This document shows positions 8,113-16,254 of a stretch of 37,837 nucleotides of DNA, in pieces (the first letter of the stretch is position 1; each line of letters begins with the position of its first letter). The notes beneath the pieces were generated by a model that had not been told where the DNA came from, searched no databases, and saw only the letters and a list, made by a program, of their open reading frames with translations. A program made the translations under genes and the position numbers. The stretch is from Anaerolineales bacterium HSG25. Lineage in GTDB: Bacteria > Chloroflexota > Anaerolineae > 4572-78 > J111. The stretch covers positions 1 through 37,837 of the forward strand of contig JAUCGA010000052.1 in NCBI GenBank assembly GCA_030377865.1, given 5' to 3'.

Positions 8113-10728
8113 ATGAACTATATCCGAATCTATTCGACCATAATCCATCAGCGCTGGCTAATCATTTTTGTTCTATTACTAGCCACATTTTTCCGATTTT
8201 ATCGACTGGCCGACCATCCGCTCGGCCTCTTTTTTGACCCAGCCATCAATGGCCTCGATGCCGTCCGTTTAATGGAGCGGGGTGGGCACACGCTTTTTTT
8301 TCCCTCCAACGGGGGACGAGAATCGCTGTTTATCTACCTGCTAATGCCCTACATCAAGCTATTTCAGACCACTCCTTATGCCATCCGAGCCTTAACATCC
8401 AGTCTGAGTCTACTCACTGTAGCCCTGCTCTATCGTTTTATGAGCGAGATTTGGGAGCGCCCGCAGAATCTCCTCAAAACTGCAAACGTTATCGACGGAA
8501 CAATATTCCCACTAGCCCTGATAGCCTCACTTACCTTGAGCGTCTCCTACTGGCATGTCAGCATCAGCCGCTTAGGGCAACGACCAATCATGGTCGCCCT
8601 ACTATCGGTACCGGTATTCTGGTTTTTTCTCAAAGGCTGGCAGAGCGGACATGTCCGCTGGTTTGTATTGTCAGGATTTTTCTTGGGAGTAGGAGCCTAC
8701 ACCTATTCTGCCTCTCGTCTATTGCCCGTTATCCTCATGCTGACCGTCCTACCCGACCTGATTCTACCCCGCCTTGGAAACACTAGCGGCATGCCAAAAT
8801 ATACACCGAGTACAGAATCTTCAACGACTGCGGAATCTTGGTCAAACAGGGCTATCCCCATAAACCGCCTTGCCCTGCTACGAAACCTAACGCTGTTGAC
8901 TATAACCGCCCTTCTTATCGCCGCGCCCATGCTCTGGTATTTTGCCAGCCATCCGGCCCTATTCACTGCCCGCGCCGGATCGGTCATGGTCTGGAATTTT
9001 CTCGACAGTCCCACCGAAATTCTGGCCGAGTTGGGGCGTAACGTTGGTCGAGTTGGTGGCTTTTTTTGCTGTGTTGGTAGCCCCAATCCTATTTTTGGCC
9101 TGCCCGACTACCCCGGCCTTCATCCCTTCCTAACCCCATTCCTCCTCATCGGCCTTTTGGTCAGCCTGAGCCACTGGCGCGACCTGCCCCATCGCCTTAT
9201 AGCCCTGTGGTGGCTCATCGGTATCAGTCCTTCGGTCATCGCCATCGAAGCCCCGCACCCACTCCGCATGGTGGTTGCAGTTGTCCCCACAGCCATTCTA
9301 GTCAGCCTTGGCCTGCATGCTCTCTATCACCGAGTTACGGATCAATCCACCCGATTCCGCCTTTCCCACAACAGCTTTTGGGCCTTGCTGTTGATGGGCT
9401 ATCTCCTCTCGACCATAGCCAGCTATCGCGCCTATTTTATCGACTGGACAGACCTCCAAACCACGCGGGGAGTCTACGACTATGGAGCCATTGCCATTCG
9501 AGATACGGTGCTGGCTCACAGAAATTCAGACCAGCCCATCTACCTGCCCTTTGAGCGATTCAACGATTCGACTCTCCTTTTTTATTTGAGCGACCCCTTT
9601 CCTCGACAGGCGACTCTATCGGTTGAGTCCGCCTCACAAGCTCTTGTTATTACTCCTGACCGGCATCGTACCAGTTCAACATGGATTCGTCTGTTCCAAG
9701 GCCGAGCCACAATTCTGCCGCCGCTAACCACCGCCGGACAGGCTCACCTACAGCACCGCCTGACCCGTTTGCCTGCCCAGCCCATCAACACGACCGACGG
9801 GGAGACCGTGGCTCGGCTGACTCATCTTGAGGCCGATTTAAGTCCGTTTTTGCAACAGCCCAATTATGATCTGCATGCCACCTTCGGCCCACTCACCTTG
9901 ACCGGTGCGCTCTACAGCCACTCCATCTCTGCCGAACTGGACGAGACATGGCCTCTGCCCATCACCCTATTTTGGCAAGCCAACCAGTCCACCGCCACCG
10001 AGTATGAGGTGTTACTGCGACTGGTCAACGACGGTCAGCAAGCCCTAGCCCAAGGCGATGCACGCCCCCTAGATTGGGTCTACCCGACCAGTTTTTGGCA
10101 ACCTCAAATCGACCAGATTGCCGTTCAGCATCAACTGTTTCGGCATGATAATCAGCCTTGGCCGGTTGGACGTTACTGGCTGGCTGTCTCTGTCTTTGAC
10201 CCTGCCACGCAACAGCGGTTGCCCCTCTCCGAAGCCGATAGCCCCTCGCCCGACACATATTTCATCGGGCCGCTAAAATTGCCCTTATCGACTTCGCCCC
10301 AACCAAACAACAATATCGCCACCTTTGGCGACGTGATTCGACTGACCGACTATCAGATTCCGCCTCATCAACTTAGTGCTGGTGATACGCTCGAACTGAC
10401 CCTGCGCTGGTCGGCTCTGTACCAACCCACTGCTGACTATACTGTTTTTGTTCACCTGCTCGATGAGGCTGGCAATCTGGTGGTGGGGCGCGACGCTCAA
10501 CCTCGTGATGGGACTTATCCGACCACAATCTGGTCACCGGAGGAGCAGATTCCCGATTCCCACCCTCTAATCCTACCCGCCGATTTGCCATCTGGGACCT
10601 ATCAACTCGCCATCGGCCTGTATCATCAACCGACCGGCCAACGTCTGCCCCTACATCGGCCTAACGGTCAGACTGATACCGATGTCGAAGGACGTTTCCT
10701 CTTCGATGATCCGATTATTATCAAATAG
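8113..10728 (+). CDS. GT-C membrane glycosyltransferase, paralogue 1
   Basis: This 871-residue protein belongs to the GT39/ArnT-like (PMT_2) group, which moves sugars from lipid-phosphate donors onto acceptors on the outer face of the membrane. The first membrane segment (about residues 15-28) is followed by the loop FDPAINGLDAVRLMERGG, where GT-C enzymes carry their catalytic acidic residue; the 'GRESLFIYL' helix comes next. Membrane helices continue to about residue 450. The C-terminal half is outside the membrane and holds two related beta domains (about 589-707 and 735-850), the second with YTVFVHLLDEAGN, DGTYPTTIW and YQLAIGLYHQPTG. Two paralogues follow on the same strand. No Shine-Dalgarno is visible and the P1 palindrome abuts the start. 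Acceptor and donor cannot be told. Confidence 0.75.
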   Translation: MNYIRIYSTIIHQRWLIIFVLLLATFFRFYRLADHPLGLFFDPAINGLDAVRLMERGGHTLFFPSNGGRESLFIYLLMPYIKLFQTTPYAIRALTSSLSLLTVALLYRFMSEIWERPQNLLKTANVIDGTIFPLALIASLTLSVSYWHVSISRLGQRPIMVALLSVPVFWFFLKGWQSGHVRWFVLSGFFLGVGAYTYSASRLLPVILMLTVLPDLILPRLGNTSGMPKYTPSTESSTTAESWSNRAIPINRLALLRNLTLLTITALLIAAPMLWYFASHPALFTARAGSVMVWNFLDSPTEILAELGRNVGRVGGFFCCVGSPNPIFGLPDYPGLHPFLTPFLLIGLLVSLSHWRDLPHRLIALWWLIGISPSVIAIEAPHPLRMVVAVVPTAILVSLGLHALYHRVTDQSTRFRLSHNSFWALLLMGYLLSTIASYRAYFIDWTDLQTTRGVYDYGAIAIRDTVLAHRNSDQPIYLPFERFNDSTLLFYLSDPFPRQATLSVESASQALVITPDRHRTSSTWIRLFQGRATILPPLTTAGQAHLQHRLTRLPAQPINTTDGETVARLTHLEADLSPFLQQPNYDLHATFGPLTLTGALYSHSISAELDETWPLPITLFWQANQSTATEYEVLLRLVNDGQQALAQGDARPLDWVYPTSFWQPQIDQIAVQHQLFRHDNQPWPVGRYWLAVSVFDPATQQRLPLSEADSPSPDTYFIGPLKLPLSTSPQPNNNIATFGDVIRLTDYQIPPHQLSAGDTLELTLRWSALYQPTADYTVFVHLLDEAGNLVVGRDAQPRDGTYPTTIWSPEEQIPDSHPLILPADLPSGTYQLAIGLYHQPTGQRLPLHRPNGQTDTDVEGRFLFDDPIIIK

Positions 10729-10764
10729 CTTTCGCCATGCTTACTACCCGACAAGAAGTTTAGT

Positions 10765-10788
10765 TTATACTGCGATTAGAATGGAAAC
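10765..10788 (+). repeat. 24-bp dispersed repeat, copy 1
   Basis: A 24-base string containing tgcgattagaatggaaac is identical at 13455-13478. A diverged version is at 3690-3711 and an inverted diverged one at 13605-13627. All lie between genes. Confidence 0.65.
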
Positions 10789-10809
10789 AGAATTTTTTCC
10801 GTAATCCGC

Positions 10810-10849
10810 CTTCGACAAGCTCAGGCTACGCTGGCTGAGTCTGTCGAAG
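10810..10849. repeat. Imperfect hairpin 'cttcgaca...tgtcgaag'
   Basis: Outer arms cttcgaca and tgtcgaag enclose gctcag/ctgag inner arms. It is the same family as 3736-3800. The rest of the 10729-10951 gap holds the 24-bp repeat and the 'aatcctgttaattctgttaa' repeat at 10882-10910. Confidence 0.6.
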
Positions 10850-10881
10850 CCCATACCATGCCCACAAGATTAAAAGCAAAA

Positions 10882-10910
10882 AATCCTGTTAATTCTGTTA
10901 ATCCTGTCGA
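10882..10910 (+). repeat. 'Aatcctgttaattctgttaa' repeat, copy 1
   Basis: The same phrase recurs in both orientations at 13661-13720 and partly at 16240-16258. It is a common kind of dispersed intergenic repeat, here about 40 bases upstream of the second GT-C gene. Confidence 0.55.
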
Positions 10911-10951
10911 AAAATCTTTTTTCTAATCAAAATGTCGGGTACCAAGTCATT

Positions 10952-13447
10952 ATGAAAAACAACTATCTCCCGTTAATTCTCACAATTCTTATTGGCTTTT
11001 TTGTACGGGTGGTCAGCCTAAACCATCTCCCCCTGTCCCTCAGCCTCGACGAGGCTACCAATGGCCTAGACGCATGGCAACTTTACAATACGGCCTGGTT
11101 GACCCCTTTTCTAAACAATAACTTTGGCCGCGAAACTTTGTTTTTTTATCTGCAATCATTGGTCTTTCAAACTATAGGTGTCTCAATTTTTAGCCTGCGT
11201 TGGCTCTCGGTCTTGGCCGGAACCGTAACCATTCCCCTACTTTATCGAGTTGGGATGCGCCTGTCGGGTCGTCCATTTGTGGGTTTGTTAGCCGCCATTG
11301 GCTTGGCCGTCTCCTACTGGCATCTCTATTTTAGCCGAGTTGGCTTGCGAGCTATTTTGTTACTGCCGTTTTTGCTGACCATGATATATTGTTTCTGGCG
11401 TGGCTGGTTTGACGGGCCAATACATAGGCGGAACCAATCTTATCTCTGGCTTGTCGGGGCGGGTGTTTTGTTAGGCTTGTCCTTTTATACCTATCTAGCC
11501 GCTCGCCTGTTGCCGTTCCTGTTTGGCCCATTCATCGCAATCGAAATTTTCATCATGCGGTTCGGTAAACAGGCTGACAAGTCTCCTCATGTTGGAACTC
11601 TGCGCGCTCAGTTCCTTAAAGCAACGGCCTTTTTCCTGCCTGCCTTTTTTCTCAGCCTACCTCTACTCCTCTATTTTTGGCAAACCCCGCATGCCCTCAA
11701 CAGCCGAGCTGGAGCCATCTCGATTCTGACTCTGTCTAACCCGTTTGTTGCTCTGAGCGACAACTTGTCTGCAATTGCCTATCTCCATGTTGGATCTGGG
11801 CGTTGGTTAGCAAATTGGCCTTCCCTCAATCCGCTGACCTGTCTCGGCTTGCTCGTCGGGCTACCCGTTGTGATATTTGGTCTAAAGCGCCCTGTCAACA
11901 GGTTTCTTTTGTTATGGTGGCTGACCGGCTTAATCCCCCTGTTCTTCTCCATTCATAACTGGTCGGGCGAAACTACCATCCTGCGAGCCATTATCGCTTG
12001 GCCGGTTATCTATCTGTTGGCCGCGGTTGGTTGGGCAAAGCTGAGCATGCTTATTCAGACTAGTACAAGACGGCGTAGTTGGAGCGCAGGCAGATTGCCT
12101 GCACCGCACGTGGTGCGGACGTTTTTGGTTACATGTTACTTGATTTTTGCGACGCTATTTAGCAGTTATAACTATTTTCATCTTTGGGCCACCAATCACA
12201 ACAATTTTAGTGACCACCCCCCGTATCTGGCCGCCTATCTTAACCAACAAAGTGAGATTCGTTCTATTTTGCCCCTCAAGTTTTACGGAGAGACGGTGGC
12301 TCATTTTTTGTTGAAGGCGCGTTATCCGCAGTTGCAAAATGTTAGGGACGATGTGAGCTTGTTCACCAATCAGCCTACCCAACTTCTGCTCCCACCAAAT
12401 CAAACCGTCGCCGCTGATCTTGTCTTACTCGACCCAACTACCCAAAGTGCCTATCTTTTGCCCTCTCTTTCTTTTAGCCAAACCGAGCGCATGGCCGATT
12501 ATGTGACTCAAGCAACACCGCAACATACCGTTTTAGACCGCGAGGATGAACCGATTCTGACCGTTTATCCTCTATCTGACGACGTGAGCCGTTCGTTTTT
12601 ATCGGTTCAACCTATTTCAGAATCATCCCATCTAGCCACCTTTGCTGATGCTATTACTCTACGAACCATGATTGTCGAACCGAGCCAACTCGCCGCGGGT
12701 GACATCGTGACCATCCAACTCGACTGGCAGACTCAACGCCGTCTTACAGACTCTTACCATCTGTTTATCCACCTGTTTGATGTGACGGGTCGTCAACGGT
12801 GGGGGCAACTGAATCAGCCACTAACGGGCTTGTTGTTCGATGCCTATCGCTGGCCGCAAGGACTGACAATACCGGATCGTCATCAGTTTCAACTACCACC
12901 GGACGCACCCGCTGGGCCGTATCGCTTCGAGATTGGCTTGTACCATCCGGTGACGCAGGCTCGTTTGCCGGTGGGGCTGGATGACAAGCTGATAACGGGT
13001 AAGTTCCATGTCGGCGCTCCGCCTGTATCGCCTCAGTATCCCTTACCCGACGTTCAGTTTGGTGGTCAGATGGTTTTACAAGGGCTTGATATTGATCGCC
13101 CTTCGCTATCATGGTTAACTGGAGAGGCGTTACGCTTTGTCATCCACTGGCAAGCTTTGTCAGAAATGGAACATGCCTACACGATTTTTGCTCACCTCTT
13201 GGATGATACAGGCCAAATCAAAGCCCAGTTTGACAGCCCTCCACAACAGGGAAACTACCCCACGAACTGGTGGGATGTTCAGGAGATTGTTTTGGACCCA
13301 TACTCGATTCCCTTATCACCAGAACTACCGTCCGGTCTATACAGCTTACGTTTGGGGGTGTATAATTCGCATACGGGACAGCGATTGTTGCTCAACGACT
13401 TGCCGCAAGATTATTACGATTTACCCTATCCTATTACCATTGAATGA
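10952..13447 (+). CDS. GT-C membrane glycosyltransferase, paralogue 2
   Basis: This 831-residue protein is a close structural match to the preceding gene. It has an N-terminal membrane helix, then SLDEATNGLDAWQLYNTAW with the acidic GT-C loop (LDE), 'GRETLFFYLQSL', and about ten further membrane segments to near residue 410. The outer C-terminal half holds two related beta domains (about 562-672, with YHLFIHLFDVTGRQ, and 702-815, with YTIFAHLLDDTGQ and YPTNWWDVQE). The predicted role is sugar transfer from a polyprenyl-phosphate donor at the outer membrane face. A repeat-like segment (nt 12075-12120) adds RRRSWSAGRLPAPHVVRT near residue 375, between membrane helices. ATG 10952 has no clear Shine-Dalgarno. 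Specificity is unknown. Confidence 0.75.
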   Translation: MKNNYLPLILTILIGFFVRVVSLNHLPLSLSLDEATNGLDAWQLYNTAWLTPFLNNNFGRETLFFYLQSLVFQTIGVSIFSLRWLSVLAGTVTIPLLYRVGMRLSGRPFVGLLAAIGLAVSYWHLYFSRVGLRAILLLPFLLTMIYCFWRGWFDGPIHRRNQSYLWLVGAGVLLGLSFYTYLAARLLPFLFGPFIAIEIFIMRFGKQADKSPHVGTLRAQFLKATAFFLPAFFLSLPLLLYFWQTPHALNSRAGAISILTLSNPFVALSDNLSAIAYLHVGSGRWLANWPSLNPLTCLGLLVGLPVVIFGLKRPVNRFLLLWWLTGLIPLFFSIHNWSGETTILRAIIAWPVIYLLAAVGWAKLSMLIQTSTRRRSWSAGRLPAPHVVRTFLVTCYLIFATLFSSYNYFHLWATNHNNFSDHPPYLAAYLNQQSEIRSILPLKFYGETVAHFLLKARYPQLQNVRDDVSLFTNQPTQLLLPPNQTVAADLVLLDPTTQSAYLLPSLSFSQTERMADYVTQATPQHTVLDREDEPILTVYPLSDDVSRSFLSVQPISESSHLATFADAITLRTMIVEPSQLAAGDIVTIQLDWQTQRRLTDSYHLFIHLFDVTGRQRWGQLNQPLTGLLFDAYRWPQGLTIPDRHQFQLPPDAPAGPYRFEIGLYHPVTQARLPVGLDDKLITGKFHVGAPPVSPQYPLPDVQFGGQMVLQGLDIDRPSLSWLTGEALRFVIHWQALSEMEHAYTIFAHLLDDTGQIKAQFDSPPQQGNYPTNWWDVQEIVLDPYSIPLSPELPSGLYSLRLGVYNSHTGQRLLLNDLPQDYYDLPYPITIE
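12075..12120 (+). repeat. Dispersed repeat inside the second GT-C gene
   Basis: The bases gttggagcgcaggcagattg, then gcctgcaccgcacgtggtgcgg, contain two small hairpins (caggcagattgcctg and ccgcacgtggtgcgg). They begin like an intergenic sequence at 32074-32094 (gttggagcgcggcttcctag). They encode an Arg/Trp/Pro-rich patch inserted between hydrophobic helices while keeping frame. Confidence 0.55.
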
Positions 13448-13454
13448 TAACCGC

Positions 13455-13627
13455 TTATACTGCGATTAGAATGGAAACGTAACTTTTGCGATGTCATTCC
13501 CGCATGCTTTTATACCCGATACAAACATTCGAGTAGGAATCCATTCTTTACAGTCGTGTGGATGCCCGATAAAGACATTCGGGCATGACATGAGGAAAGT
13601 GTCGGTTTCAAACTAATTTGAGTATAG
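13455..13627. repeat. 173-bp nested inverted-repeat element
   Basis: The outer arms are the 24-bp repeat at 13455-13478 and its diverged inverse at 13605-13627. The inner part, 13492-13590, starts tgtcattcccgcatgc and ends cattcgggcatgaca. That inner part has an inverted-orientation relative at 33961-34031. No coding potential was seen. The structure resembles a MITE or REP-type element. Confidence 0.6.
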
Positions 13628-13660
13628 TACCCGACATGTTGCTTTAATCAACACTGGTTT

Positions 13661-13720
13661 TCGACAGGATTAACAGGATTTTTTGCCTTTAATCCTGTCA
13701 ATTCTGTTAATCCTGTCAGA
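13661..13720. repeat. Paired 'cctgttaatcctgtc' repeats in inverted orientation
   Basis: gacaggattaacag (13663-13676) and ctgttaatcctgtc (13704-13717) are perfect inverted copies in one 60-base block upstream of the third GT-C gene. It shares sequence with 10882-10910. Confidence 0.6.
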
Positions 13721-13766
13721 TATTAGTTTAAGCTAAACATTGTTGTCAGGTAACAAGTGATAACCT

Positions 13767-15761
13767 ATGACCTTAACCTCTCATCGTTTGATTCTACCTA
13801 TTTTGTTATTAGCCTTTTTTTTGCGAACTTACCAACTCGACAATCACTCGCTACGAGGTGATGAGGCGGCTAGTGTCCTTTATTCGGCCATGCCCCTCAG
13901 CGAATTATGGGAACTTTCTCGCGTCACTGACCCGCATCCACCCCTGTATTATGCCACCCTGCATGTTTGGCAAATCCTGTTTGGCGAAGCGGTGTGGCCG
14001 ATGCGTTTTTTTGGCGCGGTCGTCTCTACAGTTGCGGTAGCGGTCTTGTACCGTTTGGCTCAACGTACCGTGTATGATGTTCGCTTGAGCTTGTTGTCAG
14101 GGTTATTGTTAGCTGTTTCTCCGTTGCAAATCTGGCTGGCTCAAGATTTACGTTCCTATTCGCTTTTTACGCTCATGGGATTGCTCTCGTCATGGCTCTT
14201 GTGGGGACTGCTGGTGATGGGTGAGCGCCCTCGTTTACAGGTGGGCTGGAGGCCGACGCATCTTGGTAAGTTGCTCATGAGCTATATCCTCTTGACCACG
14301 GCCTGCTTGTACATCCATTACTACGCTGTATTTCTCATCGCCTTCCAAGGTTTATTTGTCTTGCTTAATGCTCGTAGATTTTGGCCGATACGTGGCTGGT
14401 GGCTGATTTCACAACTGTCCATTGCCCTGCTGATTATCCCCGGTCTGACATTGGCCGCCAACTTTATCGGTCAAGCCGCGGGAGGTATCGAGACAATTCC
14501 CACGGTAGATATTTTCTGCTTGGCCTCGACGGCTCTGCTAACCGGATTCACCATCGACCAGAGTTGGGGGCTGTGGCTGAGTCTTCTACTTGCGCCGGTG
14601 TGGCTGTTTGGCCTAATTCGGCTGTTGCGGTTGAACTGGACGGCTGGCACATTTTGGAGTCTGTTTTTTCTCGTGCCAGTGGCTGGTGTGATTGCCCTTT
14701 CGATTGGTCGCCCCTTTTTCAAGGAGCGTTTTCTGATTCAGGCGCAACCGGCCTTCTGTTTGTTGGTCAGCATGGGTCTGCTAGGCTGGTATGATGTGAC
14801 GAGGCAGTGGCTAACGAAGCGGTCTCGATCCGATGGTTTAGGTCATGTAGCACTTTTCGCGCCGGCGGCAGGGTTATTACTTTTGCTTTTTGTCAACAGT
14901 TTGGCTTTGAGTAACTATTTCTTTGAGCCAGCTTATGCCAAGTCGAAACCGTGGCGTTTTTATCACGAGCATGTCCGCGATCATGTTTTGTCAGGCGATG
15001 TCATGCTGACCAACTTCCCCGAAGCTTCGGTCAGTTACTACAGTCCCAACGAACTCCCGTTTTATGTCGTTCCCGAAGAGCGAGACCGCTCTGTCGATTA
15101 TCGACTCGAGCGGACTGCTCAGGTGGCGCAAGCCTATCAGCGAATCTGGTTTTTGCCTCTGCTTCATCAAGGATTCGACGAAACGGGTGATGTATTGCAT
15201 TGGCTTGACCAGCATGCCGACCGTGTCAATCAGATATTTTTTCCCGACTATAACTTGAATCTGTACCTCACTCCAACCTCGATTGAGGCGCGGATGATCC
15301 CTCAACCAACTCGTTTTTTACATGGGGTGCGCCTACGAGGTTTCCAGATATTCGATAAGGCCGGAAATTCTCGCCTACAAACAGACGACTCCGCATCGAC
15401 TGGGGTGTTAATAATCAAGCCCAAGAAAACAGTGACTTTGTCATTATATTGGCAAACAGAGCGACTTGTTGACCAACCTTATACCGTCTTTGTTCATCTG
15501 ATTGCGGCTGATGGTTTTAATCAAACCAGTCAGGATAATCAGCCGGTTTGGGGAACCTATCCGCTCCCCAATTGGAGCGAGGCCGAAAAAGTAACTGATA
15601 AATATACCCTGACCATGCCGGAGGGTATTCCAACTGGTGACTATCGGTTGCGAGTCGGTTGGTACCAGTCTGATACGGGGGAGCGGCAAGTTGTCATTGA
15701 TGAGCAAAATCAACCAATTGATGAGTGGGTCATCTTGAATGGGATTATTCGAGTGGAGTAG
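13767..15761 (+). CDS. GT-C membrane glycosyltransferase, paralogue 3
   Basis: This 664-residue protein is the shortest of the three GT-C genes. After the first membrane helix comes LRGDEAASVLYSAMPLSEL, with the catalytic-type D-E pair. Then comes TDPHPPLYYATLHVW, the 'D-x-H-P-P-L-Y-Y' signature of GT39/PMT_2-like transferases, which the other two lack. About ten membrane helices run to near residue 375. A single outer beta domain (about 515-645) carries YTVFVHLIAADG, WGTYPLPNW and YRLRVGWYQSDTGER. It probably transfers a sugar from a polyprenyl-phosphate donor to an extracellular glycan or protein. Sharing of the C-terminal domain with its neighbours suggests a common acceptor or partner. 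The start has only a weak ribosome-binding site. Confidence 0.78.
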   Translation: MTLTSHRLILPILLLAFFLRTYQLDNHSLRGDEAASVLYSAMPLSELWELSRVTDPHPPLYYATLHVWQILFGEAVWPMRFFGAVVSTVAVAVLYRLAQRTVYDVRLSLLSGLLLAVSPLQIWLAQDLRSYSLFTLMGLLSSWLLWGLLVMGERPRLQVGWRPTHLGKLLMSYILLTTACLYIHYYAVFLIAFQGLFVLLNARRFWPIRGWWLISQLSIALLIIPGLTLAANFIGQAAGGIETIPTVDIFCLASTALLTGFTIDQSWGLWLSLLLAPVWLFGLIRLLRLNWTAGTFWSLFFLVPVAGVIALSIGRPFFKERFLIQAQPAFCLLVSMGLLGWYDVTRQWLTKRSRSDGLGHVALFAPAAGLLLLLFVNSLALSNYFFEPAYAKSKPWRFYHEHVRDHVLSGDVMLTNFPEASVSYYSPNELPFYVVPEERDRSVDYRLERTAQVAQAYQRIWFLPLLHQGFDETGDVLHWLDQHADRVNQIFFPDYNLNLYLTPTSIEARMIPQPTRFLHGVRLRGFQIFDKAGNSRLQTDDSASTGVLIIKPKKTVTLSLYWQTERLVDQPYTVFVHLIAADGFNQTSQDNQPVWGTYPLPNWSEAEKVTDKYTLTMPEGIPTGDYRLRVGWYQSDTGERQVVIDEQNQPIDEWVILNGIIRVE

Positions 15762-15769
15762 CAAAGCCA

Positions 15770-16000
15770 ATGTTAACGATAAAATGTGCCGCTTGTAAGC
15801 GAAAACTATGGAAATATGACAAGATAGGACATGGCGAGGTGTTGCGCTGTCATAAAAGCCGCATGGGGAGAATCTACGACTACGAACAACGAGCGCAGAA
15901 GCTGTTCTGTCGGTGTGGCAAACCGATTGGGATTGACAAAGGCTCTTTTATCAAGATGATAAAAAATGGCTTTATCTATACTGGTACCAAGCGGAATTAG
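15770..16000 (+). CDS. Small conserved zinc-ribbon protein
   Basis: This 76-residue protein opens MLTIKCAACKRKLWKYDKIG and contains CxxC (C6, C9), a further cysteine in VLRCHKSR, and a FCRCGKPIGIDKG knuckle, enough for one zinc site. The pattern 'K-Y-x-K-I-G...IGIDKG' is one I recall from uncharacterised small proteins in many bacteria; no function is known to me. ATG 15770 lies 8 bp after the GT-C stop, with GGAG in the end of that gene, so it is probably co-transcribed. An upstream in-frame ATG (15725) lies inside the GT-C gene and is unlikely. Confidence 0.65.
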   Translation: MLTIKCAACKRKLWKYDKIGHGEVLRCHKSRMGRIYDYEQRAQKLFCRCGKPIGIDKGSFIKMIKNGFIYTGTKRN

Positions 16001-16058
16001 CCATAAAAGAGCAGAATTTCAAGGATAATAGGATTTTTACAACAACCGTAAAACTCCA

Positions 16059-16109
16059 TTAATTAACATGTGCATGCTCCAACTCCGAGAGCATGCACAT
16101 GTTAATTAA
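16059..16109. terminator. Large perfect hairpin between convergent genes
   Basis: Arms of 21 bases (16059-16079 and 16089-16109; core attaacatgtgcatgctc) pair without mismatch around a 9-base loop. It lies between the plus-strand zinc-ribbon gene and the minus-strand glycosyltransferase, where a bidirectional transcription stop is expected. There is no long T-run, so it may instead be a repeat. Confidence 0.55.
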
Positions 16110-16155
16110 TCCCGATTTCTGTCGGGTACTGAGTTGTACAATCTTCCATGAGGAT

Positions 16156-16240
16156 AACGGGTGTGTACCCGTTACCCATAACAGGCGGGTATATACCCGC
16201 CAAATACCCGTTGCGATTACATAATCGCAACGATCAGGAA
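16156..16240. repeat. Row of three short hairpins, including repeat copy 2
   Basis: Three small palindromes follow one another: aacgggtgtgtacccgtt (16156-16173), ggcgggtatatacccgcc (16184-16201) and ttgcgattacataatcgcaa (16211-16230). The last part, 16196-16240, matches 8009-8052. It directly follows the 3' end of the minus-strand glycosyltransferase. Confidence 0.65.
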
Positions 16241-16254
16241 TCTTGTTAATTCTG

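Noticed and set aside
8009..16240. CRISPR array from recurring short repeats
   Set aside because: The copies are dispersed between unrelated genes and not regularly spaced, with no unique spacers of constant length.
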